Assembly: GCA_001986395.2 (NCBI GenBank)
Contig: MQVO02000071.1
Span: forward strand, 1 to 64,000
Source: Irpex lacteus
Lineage: Eukaryota; Basidiomycota; Agaricomycetes; Polyporales; Irpicaceae
Direction of reading: 5' to 3'
DNA length: 64,000 nt
Shown here: one piece after another, positions 36,741-48,998 of the stretch
Position numbering within the stretch: position 1 is the stretch's first letter
How the letters are laid out: each line of letters begins with the position of its first letter
Made by a program: the position numbers and the translations under genes
The notes under the pieces: model-generated
Told to the model about the DNA's origin: nothing
Database searches by the model: none
What the model saw: only the letters and a program-made list of their open reading frames with translations

Positions 36741-39160
36741 ATGTGGAACAATTACCCAGGCAATCAGCGAGGCTATCCCCCACCCGGACCACCTTCTGGA
36801 CCTCCGCCGTAAGTTCATCTCACATGGTGTAAGTTGATCTCAGACTTATCTCGATTATTGGGGTAGGGGAGGATTTCCTTCTCCGTAGGTTTTTTCATAG
36901 TCTCGTCCATACGACCAGCTGTTCAACAAACTACTTTCAGTGCATTTCCAGGCGCAGCCCCCGGCGGCACGCCAGGTTATACACCAGGCTACGCACCAGC
37001 GTACGCTTCCCCTCCACCGGGAGGGTAAGTAATCCATATGTTCAATCTCTTCGTAGAATAACGATTTCTTTGTTGTAGGTACTCTTATGGACCACCATCA
37101 GGGCCACCTCCAGGCCCTCCACAGGGTTTCCCTTCCCCATCCGGACCGCCGGGCTACCCACCCCCTTCAGGACCTCCAAGTGGCTACGGTCCCCCACCAG
37201 GTCCCCCACCTCCTCACAACCGTTATAACTCACCTAGTGGTCCACCACCTGGTGGATATGCCCCACCATCAGGGCCCCCACCTGGAGGTTACGCCAGCCC
37301 ATCTGGTCCTCCGCCCATTCCTCCGAGAACAGATGGTCCGCCAACAATCCCTGCACGTATAGATCAAGGCTCATACGCTCCGCCGCGTATGTAATTTACA
37401 GGCATGCCCATTGGCTCTACTGACTTATACGATAGCTGGACCACCTCCCCGCCCGCCGACACAGCAACAAAACTATGGCCCTTCATTTGAAGCTGCAAAC
37501 CATACCCGCCAACAACCATACTTCCAATATTCACAATGCACAGGAAAGAAGAAAGCTCTTTGCGTACGTTCTCAACCAATCTCGCAACACCCATGATGTC
37601 TGACAAGCGTTATAGATTGGCATCAATTACTTCGGACAGTCGGCGGAGCTGAAAGGGTGCATTAATGATGCTAACAACGTGAAGCGATTCATTTGCAGTA
37701 AGTTATGGATCCATCCTATCTATGGCTGTAAATCTTATGCTGTGCACCTAATCTAGCATACTTCGGGTATAAGAGCGATGATATCGTTATGTTGACTGAC
37801 GATTCGCAAAACCCACGACAAATCCCCACCAAACAGAATATCGTAAGTTAACGACATAGTTATTGTCGAATTTTGTTGGTCTCACCTATATTCCCATAGC
37901 TACAAGCGATGCAATGGCTTGTTAGGGATGCTCAACCCAATGACTCGCTCTTCTTCCATTGTATGTGCTCTTTGATTTGTAGGCTGGCGGAGGCTTACTC
38001 CCATGAACTGTAGACTCTGGTCATGGTGGTCAAACGAAGGACCTTGACGGTGATGAAGCCGATGGTTACGATGAAACAATCTACCCTGTCGACTTCAAGG
38101 ATAGTGGACACATTGTCGATGATGTGAGTTCCTCTCCTCTCTCAATTGTTGTAGACCTGATCGCTCCTCCATATAGATTATGCATGATATCATGGTTAAG
38201 CCCTTACCACCCGGTTGCCGTCTTACGGCTATCTTCGACGTAAGTCTTATAGTATTTTAGCAATCTTGATCAAGCTGAGAAATTCTGTAGTCTTGTCATT
38301 CAGGCTCTGCATTGGGTACGCATGTTCAGGCACATGTAATAAAGTTATGGTTGGCAATAACGTCCTCATAGATCTTCCGTACATCTACTCTACTGAGGGT
38401 AAGGTGAAAGAGCCTAATCTTGCAGCAGAGGCAGGTCAAGGGTTGTTATCTGCCGTTACCTCTTACGCGCGCGGTGATATGGTACGAGTTTCCCACACTA
38501 TAGCTCTTCCATCTCCCCTGATCTTTCACATCTTTAGGGGTCCGTGTTCTCCTCTGTGTCGGGCCTCATCAAGACTGCTTCTGGTGGCGGAGCGCGCGCC
38601 GATAAGAAAGCGAGGGCCACTAAGACTAGCCCCGCGGACGTGGTATGTTCACAAGTGTGATATTGGCGTGGCATTGTCTTATGACTATGGCTTGCAGATC
38701 TCCTTCAGTGGATGCAAAGACTCGCAGACCAGTGCAGACACCGTCGAGGCGGGACAGTCCACTGGCGCCATGAGCTTCGTGAGTAGCGAGATTACTTGCA
38801 CTAATCATCACGAGAGCTAATCATAACCTACTCGCAGGCGTTCATCTCTGTCCTCTGTGAGCCTCCGAAATGTCCGTGCATTTGACGCATGCCTAATCAT
38901 CTTGTATAGCTCAAAACCAGCAGCTGAGCTACCAACAATTGCTCATCAATATCCGGTAGGTCTTGTAATTTGCATTCTAAGGGTTCGCGTTGGCTGATTA
39001 CTTGTTATATTTGTAGGACAATCTTGAAGCAGAAATACAGTCAGAAGCCGCAGTTGTCGGCCTCTCATCCCATGGTAAGCGGAGCGTCTTAATAGGCAGG
39101 GAGTAATCATAGTAACATTGATTCATTTTGCAGGATGTCAACCTGCTGTTCATGTGCTGA
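36741..39160 (+). CDS. MCA1: Type I metacaspase with proline-rich prodomain
   Basis: Eighteen exons sum to 493 codons (492 aa): 36741-36808, 36867-36884, 36941-37024, 37079-37386, 37436-37563, 37616-37697, 37757-37842, 37900-37960, 38014-38123, 38177-38239, 38291-38315, 38372-38481, 38538-38642, 38698-38778, 38838-38856, 38910-38955, 39017-39074, 39134-39160. Metacaspases are Ca-dependent Cys proteases cutting after Arg/Lys, with roles in proteostasis and cell death. The prodomain (about 1-190) is made of Gly/Pro/Tyr repeats ([11 protein letters not shown] type). The p20 domain starts KKKALCIGINYFG, carries the catalytic His in FHYSGHGGQ (about 282) and the Cys in [10 protein letters not shown] (about 338). 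Asp-rich substrate-pocket residues are in [14 protein letters not shown]. The p10-like end contains [13 protein letters not shown]. Both catalytic residues are intact. Confidence 0.93.
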
Positions 39161-40796
39161 GCCTCGCGGTAGAACTTTGCAAATGCATTCGGGCTCGGTC
39201 ATAGCGACTAGACAGCCGCTGTACTTTGGTAGGTAGCTAACCTCCCCGGACGAGGGTAGAATTTATGTACTTTATCGATGTGTTGTACGATTTAGCAAGC
39301 AAGCTCGTAATCTATTGTGTTATTCTGCTTGTGCAGCTTTTGATCGTGAATGTTGGGCACCCGTTGATCGTAAAGACGGTGAGTTTTATAATGATTCATG
39401 TTTGTTCGCAGGCTAAGCACTAGCCCTTCTAGACTACGACATCCTACCACGAGTGATTATTCAACTTGAAGTAACACCTATGCAATGCCATCCAATAGCG
39501 TCACTTTTAAAGGGTGAACCTCATGGCCCATAACAATATGCGATGTATCTGACGGCGTTATAGGATTCTCCGTGTCTCAGCACAAGTGCAGCCGCGACCG
39601 AGGTGAATTTGACTCAAGGAACGATGATCCCGGGCCAATTCGTTCTTGATCTTCCCTCGACATGTGTGGACTTCTTCGACCAACAAGCTGTCAACGAGCT
39701 ATTATGGACACAATCCACTAACGTTAGCGTTGCGTAAGAGCGACCAATCCCTTCCCCCCTAAAAGCAAGGACGATGCAGGCTCCTTGGATGTTCTTCACC
39801 TGGTCAGTATTCCATGGCTAATCACGACCGGCCACCTTTACCGGACATGGGCTGTACAACCATTCTGAAACAATTTGAATGCACCCTCTATACCATGTCT
39901 TCTTCCAACTTGTTTCGTTGAACTCTTGGCTGGAGCTTGCAATCGCAGAACGGAAGATAGGTTGAGCCCGCCTCGTGGCAAACACAGATGGTCCGGAGGC
40001 GGCACTCCCGTACTATCCCGGCCCGATCCAAGACCATCGTGCACGACAGGTGACTCCCACTGTCGCCTTCGTCATTGTGTAGATGGTTCACTGACGGGAG
40101 CAATTTCGCCGATGGATTCAGAAAGGTTTGCGCTCTTACCACGGTATGCACTCTACATTGATCTTCGCCTAGAGCAAGATGGAGACAATAACACCATATT
40201 GCATTCTGTAGCGGTGGCCTCGCCACCAACAATGTTGCAATTCCCCGAGCGGGCTTCAGAGGCCAAGCTTTCAAGTCTGCAACAACTCGCTTCAGTGTTT
40301 TACAGCGTCGGGTCTAAGGAATTAACCGCTGGAAATCCCGATCGCCGTACGACCGGAAGGAGCAAGCACTCGCACAGCGTACTTGTTGGGAGCAAGAACA
40401 CTAGAGTAAAGTAAGTGTTTAAGGCTCTCACACTGTACAAGCTTCTCATAACTACTTTTGATGACGTTAATCATAGTGAAGTTGAATTGCGAAGTCAGCA
40501 TAGGTTGACATAGACTATCTTCTCTGCCGCGGGACTGGGAGTGCACATCAAAAGACATCAAACCATGGTCAAAATGCACCCATGTCGTCTCAATTCTGAT
40601 CACCTCTCCGATCTGATCTAAGCATTTGTAAATGCTCAGGATCTCCTCACTGGTTCCCCGCGTTTGCGATAGTGCCCATGGGGTCTTCTTTGCGTGCTGT
40701 GGAGCGCTTTGCGTGCCTGGGTTTCATGAGAACATTCTGATATCTTTAGGCCTGCTTGCCGTCACCGAACAGGACGCTATTCTATCGTCTGACTCT
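39161..40796. other. Long gene-free interval
   Basis: About 1.6 kb. Overlapping open frames occur at 39875-40414 (+) and 39888-40274 (-), but neither has a recognisable domain or coding-like spliced extension. No repeats or RNA genes recognised. The right end is the sugar-transporter promoter, which may be long because such genes are carbon-regulated. Confidence 0.35.
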
Positions 40797-40804
40797 TATA
40801 TAAA
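40797..40804 (+). promoter_or_regulatory. TATA box of sugar transporter gene
   Basis: TATATAAA 57 bp upstream of the ATG at 40861, well placed for a core promoter. Confidence 0.55.
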
Positions 40805-40860
40805 GCTCGAGGTAGACGTGGGGAGTCTTTGTTGCTCCCTGCTCCCCCACGAAGTTCAAT

Positions 40861-43565
40861 ATGGCTGGAGGTGTCGCAGTCCAAGGCTCAAGCCGTCGTA
40901 AAGCCCTTCAAGGACAATCCGGATGGGTAAGCCGAACGACCGCCCTCTACAATTGAAAGTCCACTCACGAGGAATATCGTGCAGAAAGGCCTGGTTCAGA
41001 ATGGTCGCATCTTCTTGATCGCTGTCTTCGCGTCACTTGGCGGTCTGTAAGTAGATATCCTCCGTACACGTCTCATGCAGTGAAACTCATGCCAGTCTGT
41101 AGTTTATACGGTCAATCTCAATCCGAGCTTTCTCCGCTGCCTTGCGTTTTGCTGACCATAATGACACCATCTCGCAGGATACAATCAAGGTGTCTTCTCA
41201 GGCGTCCTCAACATGTATACTTTTGATCAACGCATGGCCTCCGCCGTGAATGATTCTGGAACGAAGGGATGGCTCGTCTCCATTCTGGAGCTGGGTGCAT
41301 GGGTCGGTGTACTCATAACTGGATATCTCGCCGACAAGCTTTCGAGGAAATACACCATCGTTCTGGGTACGTACGGTCGATACGCACCTCCATTGTTACT
41401 ACAGATATTAACTTGAACTCCTTTGCAGCTGTCTGTATCTTCTGCATCGGTGTCATCGTTCAGACGGCCGCATTCCATCCCTCATCGATTTATGGAGGTA
41501 AGTTTGAAGCAGCCTTATCTCGGACTTGATCTTCTTTTAGGCGACTGAACTTAAACCCTAATCCAGGTCGATTTGTTACTGGTCTGGGTGTTGGTTCTCT
41601 TAGTATGGCTGTACCTCTATACAAGTGAGTCGCCATATTCTGTCAGTCTAGTATTTCTGAACTGACCTTGTTGCAGCGCTGAGCTCGCACCGCCGGAAGT
41701 TCGAGGCAGTCTGGTGGCCCTTCAGCAACTCGCCATTACTTTCGGAATTATGATCTCATTCTGGATCGACTACGGAACTAACTACATTGGAGGCACTGGC
41801 TCTACCCAACATGAGGCAGCATGGAGGGTGCCTATTGCCTTGCAACTTGTACCTGCTATCATCCTGGGCGTTGGAATCTTATTCATGCCTTTCTCCCCGA
41901 GGTAAGCCAGTCTCATCCTTCTAGAAAACGGTGCTGTCAATAATTGTTTTTGGTAGATGGCTCGTCAACAAAGGCCGTGATGACGAAGCTCTCGCGGTAC
42001 TGAGTAGGGCACGCAACATGCCACCCGACTCTGATGTTGTCCAAATCGAGTTCCTGTAAGCGTCATTTCCCATGAAGTATTCGCTGGTACTGACTTAGGC
42101 GTGAAGTGAAATCAGGGCGCAGTATCTCTTCGAGAAGGAGACTGCGGCCATGAAGTATCCTCAATTCCAAGACGGCTCTTTCGCCTCCTCATTCAAGCTT
42201 GGTCTTTATGATTACATGAGTTTGTTGACTACCCGTAGTAAGTGCTTCCTTCGCAAAACACCACTTAGTATCACTGCTAACTTATCTTAGCCCTCCTCGT
42301 GCGCACTGCTGTTGCAACCTTGACGATGTTCTTCCAACAATGGACGGGAGTGAGTACTGCCATAGTGCATATTGGCGACGGACTGGCTGACTATTGATAT
42401 GTAGGTTAATGCGATTCTATATTACGCACCTACGATCTTCCAAAACCTCGGCCTCAGTGGAAATTCTGTATCTTTGTTGGCGACTGGAGTTGTCGGTATT
42501 GTGTAAGTGAAGCCTCTCGGTATACAATGGTGTTCATTGCGTTCTCAGCCTTATATTATTTTGCACAGCATGTTCCTTGCCACGATTCCGGCAGTTATTT
42601 GGGTGGATAACGCGGGAAGAAAACCCATCCTTGTGTCCGGTGCATTTATCATGGCCGCGTGAGTTTTCTCAGATGCATAGCATTCATTAGCACGCTAACA
42701 GAAAATTCATCACCGTAGTTGCCACATCATTGTTGCAGTCTTGTCGGGTCTTTACGAAGACTCTTGGCCGGAGTGAGTAGCATCTCATTGGTCATTCGCT
42801 GCAGAACATTTGACTAACGACATTCGTGCAGTCATTCAGGTAACTACATAGTAAATAGAACCAATATCTTTCACTAACGTCGTGTTAGCTGCTGGATGGG
42901 TGGCTTGTGCATTTGTTTGGATCTTTGCCATGGCCTTCGGCTACAGCTGGGGTCCTTGTAGTTGGATTGTTGTTGCTGAGATCTGGCCGCTGAGTGTCCG
43001 TGGCAAGGGAATTTCCATTGGTGCTTCGTCTAACTGGGTGCGCTTCCTCGTATCTGGGAACCACATGTGATTGTGCTCACTCAATCATTACAGATGAACA
43101 ACTTCATAGTTGGTCAAGTGGGTGATCTTTTGAGTATGGTGACCACGTAGCACTGACGTCTGTCTTAAGGTTACACCAACGATGATGCAACATCTCAGAT
43201 TCGGTACCTTTGTGTTCTTCGGAGTAAGTTCATATACCTAGCATTCGCTTGTGCGCAACTCTGACAACTCTATCAGGCCTTCTCCTTCCTCGGAGGACTG
43301 TTCATCCTCTTCTTTGTGCGTATCAACCTTGACAGAATGTTCAGGGCAAAATTCTCAGTTTAAGTATCCTCTGCAGGTGCCTGAGACGAAGGGACTCTCT
43401 CTCGAAGAGATGGACGAAGCCTTCGGTGCACAAGGTCTCGCCGCTGCTGACCTTCGTAGACAAGCAGAGATCAGTGACAGGATTGGCCTCTCCGCCTATG
43501 ACGATCATCATCAGTCTCCTACGGAGAAATACGAAGCCGACAGTTACAAGGGTGACAAGGCTTAA
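40861..43565 (+). CDS. MFS sugar transporter (sugar porter family)
   Basis: Nineteen exons sum to 557 codons (556 aa): 40861-40926, 40985-41046, 41103-41110, 41178-41366, 41429-41497, 41567-41624, 41677-41901, 41957-42055, 42107-42237, 42291-42349, 42405-42502, 42569-42658, 42719-42772, 42832-42839, 42889-43037, 43094-43117, 43170-43223, 43277-43315, 43377-43565. A 12-helix plasma-membrane proton/sugar symporter is expected. Signatures occur in order: [15 protein letters not shown] in TM1, [45 protein letters not shown] (usually PESPRWL), [16 protein letters not shown] in TM7, DNAGRKP and [14 protein letters not shown] at the end. The Glu-to-Phe change in the PESPR motif is seen in some fungal members. 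Substrate (hexose, pentose, quinate or other) cannot be told. Two exons are 8 nt. Confidence 0.92.
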
Positions 43566-44249
43566 ATGCTCTCTCCATCGGATCCGAACGCTACCCCACG
43601 GGACGAGGATAGAAATATGATACAACGATATACGATACGATATTCCACGATGTGTGTACAATAGGTTCGACATTTTCGTTCTCTGCAGGATTCATTATGT
43701 ATATCATGATCTGCGTCATATAATCTACTTGCCTAAACGCATCAGTGCAGTGATTATAAGGTAATCGTGCTACTAATACCGGCAGCTTACGAGGTTCAAG
43801 TTTAGCTGGAAGGTCTACTCAGTAAACTTATGTACATGTGTTACTTACTGTGTTAACCTGGCCCCGCGGCTGTCGTGGTTTTCCGCGAATATATGGTGCT
43901 TGAACTCCTCATGTTTCTTATTGACTTTCATGGCCAGCAGAATTATGGAGGAGAGTAAGCAAAGGCAGCTGTCACGTAGTAAGAAAATCCAAGTCGATTG
44001 TGACAAGTCGATCAGGACCGTGGGAATTACGGGACGCGTCGCGGTCACGTTTCTGGGCCTGGGCGCTCTAACTTCTCACTGCACCGTGACGCGTGACTGG
44101 CCGCATTCTCTCGCCGCCAACATTGAATGAATGAACGTTGCCCTGTGAGTTACTTTAGTGAAGTATTATCTTATACTTTAGTAAGACAATCTTTGGATTC
44201 ACTCATACGTTGTCATAGTAAATTCTATCAAGGGATAGCAGGTCGTGCA
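43566..44249. other. Spacer between transporter and helicase genes
   Basis: 3' flank of the transporter and 5' flank of the helicase. No feature recognised. Confidence 0.35.
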
Positions 44250-47200
44250 ATGAGCATACCAGCACATCTCCGTGGGCTCAATGAAGCACAGTCTCGTGGT
44301 GAGTGCAACGTTATGTTTGGATTGTTTCAAGGATATATGCTAACGTTATACTTGCTACAGCCGTACAGCACCCACCATCTACCCCGTTACAAATACTAGC
44401 TGGTCCCGGTAGTGGGAAGACACGCGTACTCACGTCTCGCATAGTTCATCTCATCTCCGCACACAACGTCCAACCTGCCTCGATATGTGCTGTCACCTTT
44501 ACAAACAAGGCCGCAAACGAGATGCGCGAGAGATTGGGGAGGATGCTGGGGAAGGAGATGGTCTCGCAGATTAAGATGGGCACTTTCCACTCGCTATGCG
44601 CTCGATACCTCAGGAGATATGCGTCACTTATCGGGGTGGAGGGAAACTTTACTGTATGCGATGCCGACGAGAGGTATGTCGGGGATCTACAGCTGTAATG
44701 CTTCATCTAACGCTAGTTGCAGCAAGAAGATAATCAGCAAGCTTCTCAAACCCTACAAGCGTGCCCTTGAGAACCGAGATGTTACGCTGAAGGAAGGGAC
44801 GGTGCAGTCGCGTATATCACAAGCGAAGGCCAAAGGCATCACCCCCAAAGATCTCATGGACCAATGCTTCGGTTCCTCCTCCAAGTCCGGCAACGCCAAA
44901 GGAAAGGCGAAGCAAGTGCATTCTCCTCCACCGGAGGATTCCGATATAGACGATGCGATGTTCGATGGTGACACTGCTGCCGAGATTATTCCCAAGGTCG
45001 TCGCTCGGGTATATGCTAGTTATCAGGGAGTTCTCGAGGACAACAACAGTCTTGACTTTGACGATCTCTTGGTGTACGGCGTAAGACTGTTCAAAGAGAA
45101 CAGTAAGGTTGCTAGCTGGTGCCACCACATCCTCGTCGACGAATTGTGAGTTGTTCATCGATACCCTCAGTCATAAGCTGTTTTAAAACATTGTTCGCCA
45201 GCCAGGACACAAATATCATGCAATATGACCTAATGCGTTACATAGCATCTCCAAACCGGTGCTTGACTATTGTAGGTGACCCGGATCAGTCTAGTGAGTC
45301 CCCTACGCCACCAAACATCAATTCGCAAGATGTTGATATTGGTCTTCTAGTTTATGGTTGGCGCGCTGCAGAGGTACAGAATCTGGCCAAAATGCAACGA
45401 GGTGAGATGATAGTCGCTTCATCCTAATGACACGTAACGTATGCATATAATCCCAGATTTCGCGGCGACCCAACAAATCTTGCTCGAGCAGAACTACCGC
45501 TCAACAGGCTCAATTCTGGCCGCGAGCGTCGAGGTTATCTCCCAAGGTTTGTCGTCATCTATGTACATCAACGTTCGCCGGAACTAACTGGGATATAACC
45601 AGATAAATCACGGATTCAGAAGACCTTACTCACGAGTCATGCGAACGGGCCTAAACCGACCTTACGTCTGTTCAGCAACGCAGAACAGGAAGCTACCTCG
45701 ACTGCGATAGAGATCAAACGGTTGATTGCTAGTACTGGTGGGATGTTGGGGTACAACGACTTTGCGCTACTTCGTAAGTCTAGTTCATGGTTCTGGGAAG
45801 GTGGAGCGCCATACAAAGTTGCTCACACTTGATAATCAGTGCGATTCAACGCATTGTCTCGTGTATTTGAGAGTGCATTGCAGAAGGAGGGTATTCCGTG
45901 TAGGATATTGGGAGGTCATCGGTTCTTTGAGCGAGTGGAGGTTCGTAGGCCATATACATATACAAACAGGGCCTAGCGTTTACTAATCCGATGGACTGGA
46001 CAGGTCAAAGATCTTTTAGCATACCTTCAAGTCCTCGATAACCCCCGCTTCGTCCCTGCGTTCACGAGGATAATCAACGTACCAGCAAGAAGTATCGGAG
46101 ACAAGGTCAGTGTCTCCATTATGGTCGAGTCATAATTGTGTCGTCTCACACCCGTCCCAAGTCCGTGAAAGAGATCCTAGCAACAGCAGAACGGCTGAAA
46201 CTCTCACCGCTGGAAGTGGTCGAGCGCATACATGACGGGAAGATACCCGATATCAAGCCTCCGTTGAAACGCAAGACTGTACAGTTCGTCGCCGCTATCA
46301 GGCGCTTGCGTGGACTCGTCAACGATGTCAGTGTCACGATATTCCTACCAACTTTTAATGTAACATACACTAATACGTACCTAAACACCATTGCAGTGCG
46401 AAACACCTGCTACGCTCATCCGAGAGCTCATAGACCTAATAGAATACGAAGCGTACTTGAAGAAGACTCAACAAGACTGGGAGAGCAGGTGGGAGAACGT
46501 CCAGGAGCTTATCAACTTTGCGAGTCAGATGGAGGGGGACCTTGCCGCGTACGTTGCCAATGCAGAGGTTTCGGAACCTGGTACACGTGGGCATGAAGGC
46601 GATGATTGGGGCGATGTCGTGGATGATGAATTTGACGAGGAGGAACTTGATGATCTCGGGTTTGCTGAGGTCAAATTGCCTACTGCCAAAGTAGGTTCAT
46701 CGACAGAACCGTACGTCCACGCGCACATGAGTATGACTTTAACGGTATGGTTTTGGTGCTGATTGCAATTCTAGGATGACGCCGCTTCGCGCGTTCTTGC
46801 AGATGACTATGCTCTCCACGGATACCGAGACAGCAGCGGAGTCAAAAGAGGATGAGACGAAGAAAGATGTACGTATGACTAATAACTATTGTGCACAGAC
46901 TACAGTCTAACGTCAAAGTAACGGTGTAGAAAGTAACTCTGGCGACGTGTCACTCTGCGAAGGGACTGGAGTGGCCTGTCGTCTTTGTTCCTGCTGGTAC
47001 GTTAATAGTTTCGTCGGAGTCAAGATTGGATTTATACTCATCGCTGCGGATTCTAGTCGAGAATGGTGTCTTCCCAAGTACGCGTGCTGAAGACATCGAG
47101 GAAGAGCGGTATGTCGTAATCTCTAGTAGCATGTCTCTGCCAACTGATGACTTCTTATGGATGTCACCAGACGTCTACTATACGTCGCTTGCACCCGGGC

Positions 47201-48325
47201 ACAATGTCTCCTCTACTTGACACATGCAGCAGAACGAATGAGGAATGGTGTGACCATGAAGCCAGGGCAGTCAGACTTCATAACGTGTCTTATGCGTCCC
47301 GGCGAATCTCAGGTACGTATCATCTGTCGTGAACTTCTTTCTTACCTACAAATACTGAGGCGAAGGCGTGTTACCATAGACGTTCTCACAGGATCAGCCT
47401 ACGATAGACCCTGAGTCCTGGTCTCTGTTTTCTACCGTACTTGGACGTCCGGTACCCGATAAGGCGGAAGTTGCTCGACGAGTAGCGGAACTGTGAGTAC
47501 GAAGTTGAGCTGTCGGTGTAATGTGAAGGCTAACATACCCTCTCTAGACGAAAACTTGGTAAAGCGTCGGATTGGCCCCCTCTTTCCTCTTTCACTTCAG
47601 CGCAGGATCAGCCTTCCTCGGAAGATGGCTTTGCACGGGTTCGACCTCACAAGTCTGTTACGGCTGGCAAGCAGCTCCTTCCAACTGATGTCCCAGGTAA
47701 GATGCATTTGCATCATTGCTGCTGTTCAATGGATGCTAACTAAGCCTCACCTCGAGCAGCTACGGTATCCTTCATGTCAGCCAAATCCATCGTCGTCAAC
47801 GAACCTACTACACTGGCACCTATGTCTCCGTCTCTGAGAGTCCCCAACCGTATCTCTCCCGCCTCTGAGCCTACACGGACAATACCAGCAAAGTCGGCGG
47901 GTACTAGCTCAAGTTCGCGCAAGGGGACTCAGAATCAGAACAAGTCCGACCTTGGAGGGAAGAAGACTGCGACGTCACGGCCGCCAGAATCCGAGTCTTT
48001 GGCCTCTTGGCTTCGACCCAAATCGAAACCTCAATCTCTGGTGGTTGAGAAGCGTGTTGAAGCAACAGTGATGAAGAAGCCTGCTTCCGCTGCTAGTGTT
48101 TCTTCAGCCGTTCCTCGTCGACAGCCATCTATCAAGTACCAGACGCAGGTTAAGTCTGCGACCTTAGCTCCCAACGAGCCTTCGATTACTGTGGTAGATT
48201 CACACCCACCTATGCAAGCCATAGATGCCACCTCCAAACAGGCTTCGGGCGGTAAAAGGCGTCTAGGGATGAGCAGGGCTGTTGTTGGGTACCCGAACAA
48301 GAAGTTTAAGAGTCCGGCTGCATAA
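44250..48325 (+). CDS. SRS2: Srs2/UvrD-family 3'-5' DNA helicase
   Basis: Eighteen exons sum to 1014 codons (1013 aa): 44250-44298, 44361-44673, 44723-45145, 45202-45293, 45351-45401, 45457-45546, 45603-45773, 45840-45940, 46004-46105, 46162-46326, 46397-46710, 46775-46868, 46930-46996, 47057-47108, 47171-47312, 47392-47492, 47548-47696, 47760-48325. SF1A motifs occur in order: LNEAQSRAV (Q), AGPGSGKT (Walker A), FTNKAANEMRERL (Ia), TFHSLCARYLRRY, DFDDLL, HILVDEFQDTN (II), VGDPDQSIYGWRAA (III), QNYRST (IV), ATCHSAKGLEWPVV (V) and LLYVACTRA (VI). Srs2 unwinds DNA and strips Rad51 from recombination intermediates. The acidic insert DDWGDVVDDEFDEEELDD and the long disordered C-terminal tail fit fungal Srs2. 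The start is the first ATG before the Q motif. Confidence 0.93.
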
Positions 48326-48998
48326 CCATATTTTCTGACTATATTTGGACTCTATGTGTGTATTATGCTGCTATCTTTATTGTTACGATTCGGTCCTGTA
48401 TTTGTAGAGTCAAGTAATATCATTCACTTGGCGGTCTCAGGGACGTCTGCTTTGTGGCGTGGGAGCCTACTAGTATGATGATGGCAAGATTGAAGAGAAC
48501 ACAACCGACTCCCACCAGACCTCACTAGGCCTCACTTCCGACCTCTCATGAACGCATATTATCATCCAATTATGACTGTCAATGCACAAACTGCCTTCCT
48601 CGTTCGATTGCTACACCAAAATGTCCGTTCTCTAGATGGTCGCTGAACCACACCCGCACCTTCACAGCTTGAGTAGCCTGGTTGTAGTATGTCCACTCTG
48701 CTGTACGATGCAACATCCAATGGCTCAATTGACCTTCACAATCTGCAGGATGACTGTTTGAATATGCATACTTATTGCTCTATCAATGGACTGGAGACCT
48801 CTACCAATCGTTAGTAAACAGGACGGTGGCAGACAAGACGGGTCGATCGTATTTTAATCTCGACCACTTCCTCGTGACTGTTGAAACTCGAACCATGGGG
48901 TCAGCCTCAGAGAGTATATCTGGACGTGAGCCCTCCTTCCTCTCTTGTTCTCCAACCAACATCTTCCCCTCCGACTATCTCCACTTAACTGTGCGAAG
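48326..48998. other. Spacer between SRS2 and coiled-coil membrane protein gene
   Basis: 3' and 5' flanks. An in-frame ATG at 48945 would extend the next protein by 18 residues. Nothing else seen. Confidence 0.35.

Noticed and set aside
39875..40414. 179-codon frame in the metacaspase-transporter interval
   Set aside because: Overlaps a similar-length antisense frame, composition is not coding-like, and no family features are seen.
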